DNA of 64,000 bases from Pseudomonas sp. GR 6-02 (GTDB taxonomy: Bacteria; Pseudomonadota; Gammaproteobacteria; Pseudomonadales; Pseudomonadaceae): NCBI RefSeq assembly GCF_001655615.1, contig NZ_CP011567.1, positions 2,985,001 to 3,049,000 on the forward strand. Direction: 5' to 3'. The notes under the pieces are model-generated. The model saw only the letters and a list, made by a program, of their open reading frames with translations, made no database searches and was not told the DNA's origin. Positions 28,100 through 37,721 of the stretch are shown here, piece after piece. The stretch's first letter is position 1. Each line of letters begins with the position of its first letter. A program made the position numbers and the translations under genes.

Positions 28100-28618
28100 A
28101 TGAAATTCAAGACCTCGACCATCGCCCTGTTATTCGCCCTGACCGCCCCGTTGGCTCAGGCGTTGGAAGCGGTGCCTTACGTTTACAGCAGCGTGGCGCA
28201 GCAACCGACCAGCGCGAAGGATCGTGAAATCGCCGCCCTGTTTGACCATTGGAACAGCGCGTTGAAGAGTGGCAATGTTCAGAGCGTGGTCGACCTGTAT
28301 GCGCCGAACGCGGTGCTGCAACCGACGGTATCCAATCAGGTGCGCACCACGCCGGCACAGATCAAGGACTACTTCGATCACTTCATGGCGCTCAAGCCGG
28401 TAGGGCTGATCAACTTCCGTGAGATCCGCCCATTGGGCGCCAACGTGGCCATGGACAGTGGCGTCTACACCTTTACGTTGACCGAAGCCGATGGCAAGAC
28501 CCGTCAGGTGCAGGCACGCTACACCTTCGTTTATGAGCAGGTGGGCGGTCAGTGGAAGATTCTCAACCACCACTCTTCGGCGATGCCGCAAACGCAGGTG
28601 TTGCACGCGGGGAAATAA
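28100..28618 (+). CDS. Exported SnoaL/DUF4440-like protein (SgcJ/EcaC type)
   Basis: A 172-residue protein with a signal peptide (MKFKTSTIALLFALTAPLAQA) and an NTF2-like fold: DREIAALFDHWNSALKSGNVQSVVDLYAPNAVL at the start of the domain, and ARYTFVYEQVGGQWKILNHHSSAMP at its end. This matches the SgcJ/EcaC and calmodulin-kinase-association-domain family, found in all domains of life and mostly uncharacterised. It is likely periplasmic. It is divergent from the four-gene signalling operon and ends in a predicted hairpin-free spacer before folD. Confidence 0.83.
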   Translation: MKFKTSTIALLFALTAPLAQALEAVPYVYSSVAQQPTSAKDREIAALFDHWNSALKSGNVQSVVDLYAPNAVLQPTVSNQVRTTPAQIKDYFDHFMALKPVGLINFREIRPLGANVAMDSGVYTFTLTEADGKTRQVQARYTFVYEQVGGQWKILNHHSSAMPQTQVLHAGK

Positions 28619-28676
28619 ACAAGAGGATGTGCAAAACCGACACGGCCCACACTCAGGTGGGCCGTTTGCATTGTGC

Positions 28677-29612
28677 TCAGTTCAACGCCAGGTCGTCTTC
28701 GGGCTGCTGCCCGCGAGCCTGTGCCGCGCGTTGCAACCGGCTGGCGATCAAGGTGTTCTTCAACAGATAGGCAATGGTCATCGGCCCGACGCCACCGGGA
28801 ACCGGGGTGATCGCGCTGGCGACGGTGCGGGCGCTGGCGTAGTCGACATCGCCCACCAGACGGTTGCCGAACTCGCTGGTGATGCGGTTGATGCCGACAT
28901 CGATCACCACCGCGCCGGGCTTGAGCCAACTGGCGTCGATCAACGCTGGTCGGCCCACCGCCGCGACCACGATATCCGCCAACCGGCACAATGCCGGGGC
29001 ATCGACGCTGCGCGAGTGCACCACGCTGACCGAACAATTGGCCTGCAGCAGCAAGGTCGCCATCGGTTTTCCGACGATGTTCGACCGGCCGATGACCACC
29101 GCGTGCAAACCACTCAAGTCATCACCGCAGGTTTCGTGCAACAGGCGCATGCAGCCGCTGGGCGTGCACGGAGTCAGCACTTCGATGCCTTGCACCAGCC
29201 CGCCAACGTTTTCCCGGTGAAAACCGTCCACGTCCTTGATCGGGTCGATGGCATGAATCACTGCCTGCTCATCGATAGGGGCCGGCAAGGGCAGTTGCAC
29301 CAGGATGCCGTTCACCGTGGGATCGGCATTGAGTTGTGCAATCAGTTCCAGGACCTGGGCCTGGCTGGCGGTTTCCGGCAGGCGGTATTCCAGGGAGCGG
29401 ATACCGACTTCCTTGGCGCGCAGCAGTTTATTGCGCACATACACATGGCTGGCCGGGTCGTCGCCGACCAACAAGACCGCCAGGGCGGGGTAGATCTGTT
29501 GGCCAGCCAGGGCCAGAACCTCTTCCCGGACCTCATCGAGAACCTTGGCAGAAATGGCTTTGCCGTCGATATCGCGGGCAAATGTGGGGGTGCTGCTGAT
29601 CAAGAGAGTCAC
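28677..29612 (-). CDS. folD: Bifunctional methylenetetrahydrofolate dehydrogenase/cyclohydrolase
   Basis: A 311-residue FolD protein: [36 protein letters not shown] (catalytic Tyr and Lys region), [53 protein letters not shown] (NADP site) and [17 protein letters not shown]. It interconverts 5,10-methylene-, methenyl- and 10-formyl-tetrahydrofolate in the cytoplasm. The start is GTG, and the N-terminus is about ten residues longer than usual. The C-terminal tail (about 20 residues) is also extended, which suggests a second copy beside a canonical folD elsewhere. Confidence 0.92.
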   Translation of the reverse strand: MTLLISSTPTFARDIDGKAISAKVLDEVREEVLALAGQQIYPALAVLLVGDDPASHVYVRNKLLRAKEVGIRSLEYRLPETASQAQVLELIAQLNADPTVNGILVQLPLPAPIDEQAVIHAIDPIKDVDGFHRENVGGLVQGIEVLTPCTPSGCMRLLHETCGDDLSGLHAVVIGRSNIVGKPMATLLLQANCSVSVVHSRSVDAPALCRLADIVVAAVGRPALIDASWLKPGAVVIDVGINRITSEFGNRLVGDVDYASARTVASAITPVPGGVGPMTIAYLLKNTLIASRLQRAAQARGQQPEDDLALN

Positions 29613-29772
29613 CGTTGTCTTGATTGAATGGGGGTGAAGTGATCATCGCGGCGTCTTCACGCGCCGATGATCCATCAGAGACATGCAGGCAAGGGTGCTC
29701 AGGCTATCAGGTGAGGGCAGGCATACGCCACCGGAACACCAGCCAGCGATCAGACAGGCTGGGATCGAGCTC

Positions 29773-30261
29773 TCAATGCATCTTGCTGTGATCAGGCATG
29801 CCGAGCGCCTGAGTCTCGGCGTCAACGGTGATCGTCTCTTTTTCGCCCTTGGCGTTTTCCACGGTCAGGGTCAGGGGCACTTTGCCGCCTTCCTTAACCT
29901 GGGCCGTCAAATCCATCAACATGATGTGATAGCCATGGGGATCGAAGCTTACCGGTTTGCCGGCCGGCAGCGCGACGGACTCGACCTGGCTCATGCTCAT
30001 CACATCGTCTTTCATGCTGGATTGGTGAATTTGCACGGTGTTCGCTACCGGCGACTGTACGCTGAGCAGTTTGCTATCGCTGTCGGCCTGCAGGGTCATG
30101 AAGGCGCCGGTCGAATGCTGACCGGCCACCGTCGCGCGGACCCAGGCGTCGCTCACCTGGGTTTGAGCGGACACCTGCCAGGCCATGCCAATCAGGGAAA
30201 GACCCAGGACCAGTTGTTTGATACCCAGCTGTTTAATACGTGGTGCGCAAATCGAAGTCAT
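29773..30261 (-). CDS. Periplasmic copper chaperone PCu(A)C
   Basis: A 162-residue protein with a signal peptide (LVLGLSLIGMAWQVSA) and a PCu(A)C domain: VSDAWVRATVAGQHSTGAFMTL, VQIHQSSMKDDVMSMSQV (copper ligand His and Met), FDPHGYHIMLMDLT (second His and Met pair), with a methionine- and histidine-containing C-terminus (MPDHSKMH). It delivers Cu(I) to cytochrome oxidase in the periplasm. The ATG at 30261 overlaps the SCO gene stop (ATGA), so the two are coupled; a longer upstream start would lie wholly within the SCO gene. Confidence 0.9.
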   Translation of the reverse strand: MTSICAPRIKQLGIKQLVLGLSLIGMAWQVSAQTQVSDAWVRATVAGQHSTGAFMTLQADSDSKLLSVQSPVANTVQIHQSSMKDDVMSMSQVESVALPAGKPVSFDPHGYHIMLMDLTAQVKEGGKVPLTLTVENAKGEKETITVDAETQALGMPDHSKMH

Positions 30262-30866
30262 CAGCAGACCTCCATGACGGTGAGCAGGTCTTCTGCACAC
30301 TCTTTAGCGGTAAGGGACGCGGACAGCCCCAGGCGCAAATTGCCTCGGGAGTCGAAAACGAAGCTGGTCGCGGTGTGGGAGAGGGTATAGGTCGAACCGC
30401 TCGGGATCTTTTCATAGAACACACCGAACTCCTTGGCGGTGGCGGCGGTTTCTTCCAGCGTACCGTACAGTGCCTCGAAACTCGGATCGAAGGCCTTGAC
30501 GTAGGCGTCGAGCATTTGCGGCGTATCGCGCTCGGGGTCCAGGGTGATGAAGATCACTTGCAGGCGTTCGCCATCGCGGCCCATCAGTTTTTTCGCCTGT
30601 GCCGCACGGGCCAGCGTCGTCGGGCAGACCGCCGGACATTGGGTGAAACCGAAAAAAACCATCGGCATCAGGCCCCGATAGCTGGTCAGCATCCGGGATT
30701 CGCCCTGGGCGTCCTTGAGCTTGAAGGTACGCCCCATGATCTTGTCACTGAGGTCCTTGCCGTACTTGAACGACAGCTTGCTGCTGTCATCGCAGCCAGC
30801 GAGCAGGCCGAGGCTCAGCAGGCTCATGCCGCGCAGGACCGTGCGACGGGTATACAACGTACTCAT
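30261..30866 (-). CDS. SCO1/SenC-family copper-handling lipoprotein
   Basis: A 201-residue thioredoxin-fold protein with a lipoprotein signal (LLSLGLLAGC, lipobox Cys). The copper-binding CxxxC is in FTQCPAVCPTTLARA, preceded by GLMPMVFFG. The conserved downstream His is likely in YTLSHTATSFVFD. SCO proteins help metallate the Cu-A centre of cytochrome c oxidase together with PCu(A)C, which is encoded next in the operon. I start at 30866; the longer reading frame adds only four residues. Confidence 0.9.
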   Translation of the reverse strand: MSTLYTRRTVLRGMSLLSLGLLAGCDDSSKLSFKYGKDLSDKIMGRTFKLKDAQGESRMLTSYRGLMPMVFFGFTQCPAVCPTTLARAAQAKKLMGRDGERLQVIFITLDPERDTPQMLDAYVKAFDPSFEALYGTLEETAATAKEFGVFYEKIPSGSTYTLSHTATSFVFDSRGNLRLGLSASLTAKECAEDLLTVMEVC

Positions 30867-31103
30867 GAACAAAAGCATCCTGTGTAGCGACCGGGAATCT
30901 ACAGTGGCTGATCAATCAGACGAAAAAAAGCGCATGGATGTTAACAAACTGTTGCCCTGTGACGCTTAATCGATGGCTTGGCGGCATGCGCCAAAAGGTC
31001 GCGGCCTCGATATATCTGAAAATACAAATACGCGATGCTGCTGAAGGCAACGCTTACCCGGGCCGGTAAGTTGAGCAGCGACGAGCCGCAATTACTGATT
31101 TGA

Positions 31104-31151
31104 CGACTGCTGCGCAGCCGAACGCAGCCTCGCAGGCTCGGCAGCTGCTAC
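31104..31151. repeat. Single REP element
   Basis: The arm begins CGACTGCTGCGCAGCC and ends GCAGCTGCTAC. It matches the right arms of the REPINs at 1095-1226 and 16221-16365. It stands alone in the 786-base gene-free gap between the SCO gene and nirB. Apart from this element and the nirB leader below, I see nothing else convincing in the gap. Confidence 0.8.
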
Positions 31152-31482
31152 AGATCGGCATTGACGCTTGCCCGAATGGCACCGGGAAATGCCCGGCAGG
31201 GTGTAGCGCATGCACTTTTAAAGAGCCACGCCTGACAACATGCACCAGTGCGAAGCGGTTTCCTGAGCTGTTCCTTCCTTCAGTCCCAACGTCCGCCCAC
31301 CCGCTCGCGGGGGGCTGCAAAGTTGACTCGCGCCTGATGAGACCCGCCCGGGGCGCGGTCTTTATCAAACTCTCCCATCGTTCAGCCGTTGGTTTTCCAG
31401 AACTGAGGAAGTCATGCGCTGCAGACTGGCACAAAGGCTGCATTCTCCCTTCAGCCTCATCTGAAAAAGAGGGGCAGCCCAC

Positions 31483-31500
31483 TCGATCAACGAAGATCGA
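31483..31500 (+). promoter_or_regulatory. ANTAR-type hexaloop hairpin in nirB leader
   Basis: TCGATC-AACGAA-GATCGA forms a perfect six-base-pair stem with a six-base loop carrying A at position 1 and G at position 4. That is the hallmark of RNA bound by ANTAR antiterminators such as NasT/NasR. It lies upstream of an intrinsic terminator and of nirB, the arrangement known for nitrate and nitrite assimilation operons. The second hexaloop of the usual pair was not found by eye. Confidence 0.6.
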
Positions 31501-31577
31501 CCGGCCGGGCAGGTCGTGGGCAACATCGGTGGATCAGGCGAAGGCGCCAGGTCGAACACCGCGAAGAACAGGCAAAG

Positions 31578-31613
31578 ACGCCTGAAACCGAGAGGTTTCA
31601 GGCGTTTTTTTTT
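31578..31613 (+). terminator. Intrinsic terminator in nirB leader
   Basis: ACGCCTGAAACC (31578-31589), loop GAGA, GGTTTCAGGCGT (31594-31605), then a T-run to 31613: a 12-bp perfect stem. It ends 40 bases before the nirB ATG with no gene upstream on this strand, so it most likely acts as a regulated attenuator. Confidence 0.9.
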
Positions 31614-31652
31614 GCTTTTTTATCCGTGATTGGCTTTGGCTGGGTGCTTACT

Positions 31653-34214
31653 ATGAATTCCAATGTTGCCGCATTGAACAAACTGCAAACGCTGATCGTG
31701 ATCGGCAATGGCATGGTCGGACATCATTGTGTCGAGCAGCTCATCGAGCGCGGCGCCCTCGACCATTACCGCCTGCATGTCTTCAGCGAAGAGCCGATGC
31801 GTGCCTACGATCGTGTGCATCTGTCCGAGTATTTCGGCGGTCGCGATGCCGAATCGCTAGCCCTGGGCGAAGCATCCCTATACCAGACACCGGGCGTCAC
31901 CCTGCATCTGGGCGTGCCGGTGCTGGAGATCGACCGCGCCCGGCGCCAGGTGATTACCGCGCAAGGTTGCGTCGCTTACGACAAGTTGGTTCTGGCCACC
32001 GGCTCTTATCCCTTCGTGCCACCTATTGAAGGTGCCGAAGGCGACTCGCGCCTGGTGTATCGCACTCTTGAAGACCTCGACGCGATTCGTGCTGCGGCGG
32101 CCAATGCCCGGCGTGGCGTGGTGGTCGGCGGTGGCCTGCTCGGTCTGGAGGCCGCCAACGCCCTGAAAAGCCTGGGCCTGGAAGCCCATGTGGTGGAATT
32201 CGCCCCGCGCCTGATGCCGGTGCAGCTGGACGAGCAGGGCGGTCTGGCGCTGAAGGCGCAAATCGAGCGGCTCGGTGTGGGTGTGCACCTGTCCCGTGGC
32301 ACGCAGTCGATCAGTGCCGGCGAGCAGTACCGCTACCGGATGAATTTTGCCAACGACGAATTTCTTGAAGCCGACCTGATCGTGTTCTCCGCCGGCATCC
32401 GTGCGCAAGATGCATTGGCCCGCCAATGCGCGCTGGACATTGGTCCTCGCGGCGGCGTGGTGATCGACGACCAGTGCCTGACCAGCGACCCGAACATCTA
32501 CGCCATCGGCGAGTGTGCCGCCTGGAATGGCAGCCTCTTCGGCCTGGTCGCCCCCGGTTATCAGATGGCCCGTGGCGTCGCGTCGCTGCTGTGTAATCAA
32601 GCCGCCGAGCCGTTCCAGGGCGCCGATATGTCGACCAAGCTCAAACTGCTCGGTGTTGACGTCGGCTCCATCGGCGATGCCCATGCCCAGACACCGGGCG
32701 CGCGCAGTTATCAGTTCATCGATGAAGCGACGGCCAGCTATCGCCGCCTGGTGGTGGATGCCGACAGCAAGCGTGTACTTGGCGCAGTGTTGGTCGGCGA
32801 CAACAGCTATTACGACACCTTGCTGCAATACATGCAGAACGGCATTGCCTTGCCGTCGGAACCGGCCAGCCTGATTCTGCCGTCCTCCACCGGCGCGCCA
32901 ACCCTGGGCCCGGGCGCGTTGCCCGAGTCGGCAACGGTGTGCTCGTGCCATAACGTCACCAAGGGCTCGATCTGCTCGGCCATCGATGGCGGCTGCACCG
33001 ACCTGGGCCTGCTCAAGTCGCAGACCAAGGCGTGCACCGGTTGCGGCGGTTGCGCTGGGCTGCTCAAGCAAGTCTTCGAGCATGAACTGATTGCCCGTGG
33101 CGTCAGCGTCGACAAGAGCCTGTGCGAACACTTCGCCTACACCCGCCAAGAGCTTTATGCGCTGGTGCGGGTAGAAGGGGTGATCACTTTCGAAGAACTG
33201 CTGGCCAAGCACGGCCGTGGACACACCGGTTGCGACGTGTGCAAACCGGCAGTGGGCTCGATCCTCGCCTCGTGCTGGAACCAGCCGATCATGGACGCCT
33301 CGCTGGTGCCGTTGCAGGACACCAACGATACCTTCATGGCCAACATGCAGAAAAACGGCACCTATTCGGTCGTGCCGCGCATTGCTGGCGGTGAGATCAC
33401 TGCCGACAAACTGATCGCGATCGGCGTGGTGGCGAAGAAATACGACCTCTACACCAAGATCACCGGCGGCCAGCGGATCGACCTGTTCGGCGCGCAGTTG
33501 CATCAGTTGCCGGACATTTGGTCCGAGCTGATCGAGGCCGGTTTCGAAACCGGGCACGCCTACGGCAAGTCGACCCGCACCGTGAAGTCTTGCGTGGGCA
33601 GCACCTGGTGCCGTTACGGCGTGCAGGACAGCGTGAAAATGGCCCTGACCCTCGAAGATCGCTACAAAGGCCTGCGCTCGCCGCACAAGCTCAAGTTCGC
33701 CGTCTCCGGTTGCACCCGTGAATGTGCCGAGGCGCAGAGCAAGGACGTGGGCGTGATCGCTACCGAGAACGGCTGGAACCTCTATGTGGCCGGCAACGGC
33801 GGCATGCGTCCGCGTCACGCCGAGTTGTTCGCCACCGACCTGGACGATGCAACCCTGATCCGTTACATCGACCGTTTCTTGATGTTCTACATCCGCACCG
33901 CCGATAAATTGCAGCGCACCTCGGTGTGGCGCGAAAGCCTGGAGGGCGGGCTGGATTACCTCAAGGACGTGATCATCAACGACAGCCTGGGGCTTGGCGC
34001 AGAACTTGAGTCGCAGATGCAACTGGTGGTCAACCGCTACGAATGCGAATGGGCCAATGCCCTCAAAGACCCGGAAAAACTCAAGCGCTTCCGCACCTTC
34101 GTCAACGATAAACGCCCGGACCCGGACATTCATTTTGTCCAGGAGCGCGGTCAGCGCCGGCCGATCATGGCCGCCGAACTCAACCTTATCCCTGTCACCG
34201 AGGAGAATGCCTGA
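31653..34214 (+). CDS. nirB: Assimilatory nitrite reductase [NAD(P)H] large subunit
   Basis: An 853-residue NirB. The N-terminal FAD/NAD module has TLIVIGNGMVGHHC and GVVVGGGLLGLEAANAL. A BFD-like [2Fe-2S] region lies near residues 430-485 (VCSCHNVTKGSICSAI, CTGCGGCAGLL). The C-terminal siroheme/[4Fe-4S] domain has VKSCVGSTWCRYG and FAVSGCTRECAEAQ, giving the four cluster cysteines. It reduces nitrite to ammonia in the cytoplasm. I start at the ATG at 31653 (MNSNVAALNKLQTLIVIG). The stop overlaps the nirD ATG. The leader predicts nitrate/nitrite-dependent antitermination. Confidence 0.95.
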   Translation: MNSNVAALNKLQTLIVIGNGMVGHHCVEQLIERGALDHYRLHVFSEEPMRAYDRVHLSEYFGGRDAESLALGEASLYQTPGVTLHLGVPVLEIDRARRQVITAQGCVAYDKLVLATGSYPFVPPIEGAEGDSRLVYRTLEDLDAIRAAAANARRGVVVGGGLLGLEAANALKSLGLEAHVVEFAPRLMPVQLDEQGGLALKAQIERLGVGVHLSRGTQSISAGEQYRYRMNFANDEFLEADLIVFSAGIRAQDALARQCALDIGPRGGVVIDDQCLTSDPNIYAIGECAAWNGSLFGLVAPGYQMARGVASLLCNQAAEPFQGADMSTKLKLLGVDVGSIGDAHAQTPGARSYQFIDEATASYRRLVVDADSKRVLGAVLVGDNSYYDTLLQYMQNGIALPSEPASLILPSSTGAPTLGPGALPESATVCSCHNVTKGSICSAIDGGCTDLGLLKSQTKACTGCGGCAGLLKQVFEHELIARGVSVDKSLCEHFAYTRQELYALVRVEGVITFEELLAKHGRGHTGCDVCKPAVGSILASCWNQPIMDASLVPLQDTNDTFMANMQKNGTYSVVPRIAGGEITADKLIAIGVVAKKYDLYTKITGGQRIDLFGAQLHQLPDIWSELIEAGFETGHAYGKSTRTVKSCVGSTWCRYGVQDSVKMALTLEDRYKGLRSPHKLKFAVSGCTRECAEAQSKDVGVIATENGWNLYVAGNGGMRPRHAELFATDLDDATLIRYIDRFLMFYIRTADKLQRTSVWRESLEGGLDYLKDVIINDSLGLGAELESQMQLVVNRYECEWANALKDPEKLKRFRTFVNDKRPDPDIHFVQERGQRRPIMAAELNLIPVTEENA

Positions 34215-34600
34215 TGAGCCAGTCCAATACCCAGCGTGTCGATGCCCTTGCCACCGCAGCCAATGCCCAAGCCTGGCAGGCGGTGTGCAGCCAGCAGGAT
34301 CTGGTCAGCAACTCCGGCGTTGTCGTCTGGCTCGACGGCGCCCAGGTCGCGCTGTTCTACCTGCCACAAGCCGAAGGCCGCACCCTCTACGCCATCGACA
34401 ACCATGATCCGCAATCTGGCGCGAACGTCATTGGCCGCGGACTGATCGGCAGTCTCAAGGGTGATCTGGTGGTGGCGTCGCCGATCTACAAGCAGCATTT
34501 CCGTCTTGAAGACGGCAGCTGCCTGGAGTACCCGGAACAGCGCCTGCGGGTGTGGCCGGTGCGCTTGAACGCCGGCGTCGTGGAAGTCGCGGCGGCTTGA
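34214..34600 (+). CDS. nirD: Nitrite reductase [NAD(P)H] small subunit
   Basis: A 128-residue Rieske-fold subunit of NirBD: WQAVCSQQDLVSNSGVVVWLDGAQVALFYLP, LYAIDNHDP, ASPIYKQHFRLEDGSCLEYPEQRLRVWPV. As in other NirD proteins, the Rieske cluster cysteines and histidines are largely missing, so it is a structural partner. It overlaps nirB by one base (TGATG). Confidence 0.93.
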   Translation: MSQSNTQRVDALATAANAQAWQAVCSQQDLVSNSGVVVWLDGAQVALFYLPQAEGRTLYAIDNHDPQSGANVIGRGLIGSLKGDLVVASPIYKQHFRLEDGSCLEYPEQRLRVWPVRLNAGVVEVAAA

Positions 34601-34631
34601 CCGTCGCCCTGGACCGTATCGGAGAACGTTG

Positions 34632-35072
34632 ATGAAAACAGCCGCACAGTTGCTGAAACTGAAGATCGTGCAAAACCAGCAGGTGCACAGCATCGCACCG
34701 GATCAGATGGTGCTCGACGCCCTGAAAATGATGGCCGAGAAGAACGTCGGCGCGCTGCCCGTGATCGAAGAAGGGCAGGTGGTCGGCGTCATCAGCGAGC
34801 GCGACTATGCGCGCAAGGTAGTGCTACAGGGGCGTTCTTCGGTCGGCACGCCGGTGCGCGAGATCATGAGCGCACCGGTGGTGACTGCCGACAGTTTGCA
34901 GAGCATCGAGCGCTGCATGGAGGTCATGACCGACAGTCATTTGCGTCATCTGCCGGTGCTGGAAGGCGGGGAACTGATCGGGCTGCTGTCGATCGGCGAT
35001 CTGGTCAAGGAAGCCATCGTCGAGCAGGCCGATTTGATACGGCAACTTGAGCACTACATTCGCGGGCATTGA
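34632..35072 (+). CDS. CBS-domain protein
   Basis: A 146-residue protein with two CBS motifs: VLDALKMMAEKNVGALPVIEEGQVVGVISERDYARKV (about 30-66) and IERCMEVMTDSHLRHLPVLEGGELIGLLSIGDLVKE (about 97-132). Such stand-alone pairs (CBSX type) bind adenine nucleotides and modulate partners. GGAGAA nine bases upstream supports the ATG at 34632. It follows nirD by 31 bases and could be read from the nir promoter, but no functional link is known. Confidence 0.88.
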   Translation: MKTAAQLLKLKIVQNQQVHSIAPDQMVLDALKMMAEKNVGALPVIEEGQVVGVISERDYARKVVLQGRSSVGTPVREIMSAPVVTADSLQSIERCMEVMTDSHLRHLPVLEGGELIGLLSIGDLVKEAIVEQADLIRQLEHYIRGH

Positions 35073-35202
35073 GCCCGCGCATACCGTAGGTCGCAAAAAT
35101 CGGCTGGCGTGGAAATAAACCTAAGTAACCGGTTGGAACAGTCGATAACCCCAGCAGTAGGCAATTAGCCGACCACGCACCTGCCGACAGGGGAACCATC
35201 GA

Positions 35203-36816
35203 GTGTCCATAAAATTACGTTTGATCTTGTTGATCGGCACTGGCTTGCTCACCGCCCTGATCGTGAGTCTGGTCAGCTATGTGGGTAACACTCGGATGGC
35301 TGAAGCGGTGAGTGACAACGAGGTCAGTATGACCGCGCTGCGCAACCACCTCGAAGCCGACATGATGCACGATGCACTGCGCGCCGATGTGCTGTCGGCG
35401 ATGCTGGTAGGGTTGGGCAAGAGCCCCAGCAGCAAGGCCGAGGTGCGCAGTTCACTCAATGAGCATGCCGCGCATTTTCGCGAGATGCTCGGTGACAACC
35501 TCAAGCTGCCGGTCAACGACACCCTCAAGGCCGCGCTGGACAAGATCAAGCCAAGCCTCGATACGTACATCAGTGCCGCCGAGCGCATTGTCGGGCTGGC
35601 GCTGGATAATCCTGATTCCGCACAACAGCAACTGGGTACGTTCAATAACGCGTTCAGCCAACTGGAAAGCCAGATGGCCACCCTCAGTGAGCTGATCGAA
35701 ACCAACACTCAACAGACAAGCGCGGGCACTCGGCAAACCATCAGCAGTGCCAACTTCACCCTCGGTGTCGTACTCATTGCCAGCTTGTTGCTGCTGCTCG
35801 CCCTGGGACGCTCGGTCATCCTGAGCATCATGGGGCCGTTGCAGATCGCCAGCCGGATTGCCGACAGCATCGCCCATGGCAACCTGAGCGAGCCTATCGT
35901 CGAGCCCACCCGCAAGGATGAAGCCAGCACCTTGATTCGCAGCCTGGCAACCATGCAGCGTGACCTGCGCGGCATGATCGAAGTGGTTCGCAGCAACGCC
36001 CACGGCGTAAGTGGCATGAGCCAGCGGTTGAGCAGCGGTTGCCATCAGGTCGCGGGCAGCAGCCAGCAGCAAAGCGTTGCCGCCAGCACCATGGCCGCGG
36101 CGGCCAGCGAAATGACTGCGAGCATCGAGGAAATCACCCGGCATGCCGAGCGTGCTCTGAACATGGCCAACCAGGCCGAGGAACTGGCCAAGGACGGCGG
36201 TCGGGTGATTCATCAAGTGGTCAGCGACATGGACGGGATTGCCCGTTCGGCGCAGCAGTCGGCCCAGGTGATCCGCACCCTGGACAAGGAGTCCGAGGGG
36301 ATTTTCAGCATCATTCAGGTGATCAAGGGCATCGCCGATCAAACCAACCTGTTGGCGCTTAACGCCGCCATCGAGGCCGCCCGTGCCGGTGAGCAGGGCC
36401 GTGGTTTCGCTGTCGTCGCCGATGAAGTGCGTAGCCTGGCGGGCCGCACCAGCGCCTCCACCCAGGAAATCGCCACCATGGTCGCGCGTATCCAGCAAAG
36501 CACCCGCGAGGCGGTCAGCAGCATGGAGGCGGGCGTCGCGCAGGTCGACAAGGGCATGGCGGTGACTGCCGACGTCGAGCGCGCCATCCGCGAAATACTC
36601 CAGGCCACGCTCAACACCACGGAGCTGGTCAATGACATCAGCCGCACGATCGGCGAACAGAGCCTGGCCAGTAACGAAATCGCACATCAGGTGGAAATGA
36701 TTGCCGGCATGTCCGAAGGCAACAGCAAGGTGATCAACCAGACCGCCTCGACCACCGATGAACTGTCCAGCCTGGCCGGACAGCTCTCGCAGTCGGTGGA
36801 TCGGTTTCGCCTTTGA
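35203..36816 (+). CDS. Methyl-accepting chemotaxis protein
   Basis: A 537-residue transmembrane receptor with a GTG start. The first helix is [24 protein letters not shown], followed by a helical ligand-binding domain to about residue 180, a second helix ([17 protein letters not shown]), a HAMP domain, a methylation region, and the conserved signalling hairpin [20 protein letters not shown], continuing [17 protein letters not shown]. It lacks a C-terminal CheR-tether pentapeptide. The ligand is unknown; no che genes are nearby. Confidence 0.93.
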   Translation: MSIKLRLILLIGTGLLTALIVSLVSYVGNTRMAEAVSDNEVSMTALRNHLEADMMHDALRADVLSAMLVGLGKSPSSKAEVRSSLNEHAAHFREMLGDNLKLPVNDTLKAALDKIKPSLDTYISAAERIVGLALDNPDSAQQQLGTFNNAFSQLESQMATLSELIETNTQQTSAGTRQTISSANFTLGVVLIASLLLLLALGRSVILSIMGPLQIASRIADSIAHGNLSEPIVEPTRKDEASTLIRSLATMQRDLRGMIEVVRSNAHGVSGMSQRLSSGCHQVAGSSQQQSVAASTMAAAASEMTASIEEITRHAERALNMANQAEELAKDGGRVIHQVVSDMDGIARSAQQSAQVIRTLDKESEGIFSIIQVIKGIADQTNLLALNAAIEAARAGEQGRGFAVVADEVRSLAGRTSASTQEIATMVARIQQSTREAVSSMEAGVAQVDKGMAVTADVERAIREILQATLNTTELVNDISRTIGEQSLASNEIAHQVEMIAGMSEGNSKVINQTASTTDELSSLAGQLSQSVDRFRL

Positions 36817-36824
36817 GGCATTGG

Positions 36825-36846
36825 CTGGCCCTGATATCAGGGCCAG
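36825..36846. terminator. Palindrome between convergent genes
   Basis: CTGGCCCTGAT is followed directly by its complement ATCAGGGCCAG, a perfect 22-base palindrome between the stop codons of the chemoreceptor gene and the convergent dehydrogenase gene. It probably works as a shared bidirectional terminator, though the flanks lack a T-run. Confidence 0.6.
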
Positions 36847-37620
36847 TCAGCTCATCCAGTTGCCGCCATCGACGTTATAGGTTTGCGCCACGATGTAATC
36901 GCTTTCGGCCGATGCCAGGAAGATCGCCATGCCGACAAGGTCATCCGCCGTGCCCATGCGCCCGTACGGCACTTCCTGTCCCGCCAGTTTTTTCTTTTCC
37001 CCGAGCGGGCGGTTTTCATACCGGGCGAACAGCGCGTCGACGCCGTCCCAATGCTCGCCGTCCACCACCCCCGGCGCGATGGCGTTCACGTTGATGCGAT
37101 GGGGAATGAGATTGAGACCGGCCGATTGCGTGAGGCTGATCACCGCCGCCTTGGTCGCGCAATACACCGCGACCAGCGCTTCACCGCGCCGCCCGGCCTG
37201 GCTGGCCATATTGATGATCTTGCCACCATGGCCCTGGCGGATCATCTGCTTGGCCGCGGACTGCAGTGTGAACAGGGTGCCGGAAACGTTGATCGAGAAC
37301 AGCCGTTCGTAGCTGTCGCGAGAAATCTCTGTGATCGGCGCGAGATCAAACAGCGCCGCGTTGTTGATCAGGATGTCGAGCTTGCCTGTGGTGGCGATCA
37401 CCGTGGCGATGGCAGCGTCGATGGATTGCTGATCGGTCACATCCATCTCGACTGCATAAGCATTGGGCCCCAACTCGGTTGCCGTGGCTTGGGCGCGCTC
37501 CAGGTTGATGTCGGCGATCGCGACCGTAGCGCCTTCGCGGATATAGGCTTGCGCGAACGTCCTGCCTATTCCTCTGGCGGAACCGGTAATCAGGGCGCTT
37601 TTTCCTTCTAGACGTTTCAT
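36847..37620 (-). CDS. SDR-family polyol (sorbitol-type) dehydrogenase
   Basis: A 257-residue classical SDR. SALITGSARGIGRTFAQAYIREG is the cofactor motif, ILINNAALFDLAPITEI the NNAG-like segment, IINMASQAGRRGEALVAVYCATKAA holds the catalytic Ser and YxxxK, and the C-terminus is DYIVAQTYNVDGGNWMS. By eye this closely matches sorbitol/galactitol dehydrogenase SmoS of Rhodobacter. It would oxidise a hexitol to a ketose with NAD. I start at 37620 (MKRLEGK); upstream codons are not conserved-looking. It follows the MtlE-like gene by 101 bases. Confidence 0.85.
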   Translation of the reverse strand: MKRLEGKSALITGSARGIGRTFAQAYIREGATVAIADINLERAQATATELGPNAYAVEMDVTDQQSIDAAIATVIATTGKLDILINNAALFDLAPITEISRDSYERLFSINVSGTLFTLQSAAKQMIRQGHGGKIINMASQAGRRGEALVAVYCATKAAVISLTQSAGLNLIPHRINVNAIAPGVVDGEHWDGVDALFARYENRPLGEKKKLAGQEVPYGRMGTADDLVGMAIFLASAESDYIVAQTYNVDGGNWMS

Positions 37621-37721
37621 TGTTCCCATCCAATCGTAAGAGCTAAAGAGTTGCCCAATCGAGGGCATCAAAACCAGTCGTTAGTCTGCGAAGACCCCGC
37701 AGTGATTGCGCCTAGCCGTTG

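Noticed and set aside
31878..34133. A 751-codon open frame on the strand opposite nirB
   Set aside because: It lies entirely antisense to a clear nirB gene with all cofactor motifs; high GC suppresses stops in the complementary frame. No domain is recognisable.
35452..36687. Long minus-strand frame opposite the chemoreceptor
   Set aside because: The plus-strand chemoreceptor has a complete domain set; the opposite frame shows no motif or ribosome binding site.
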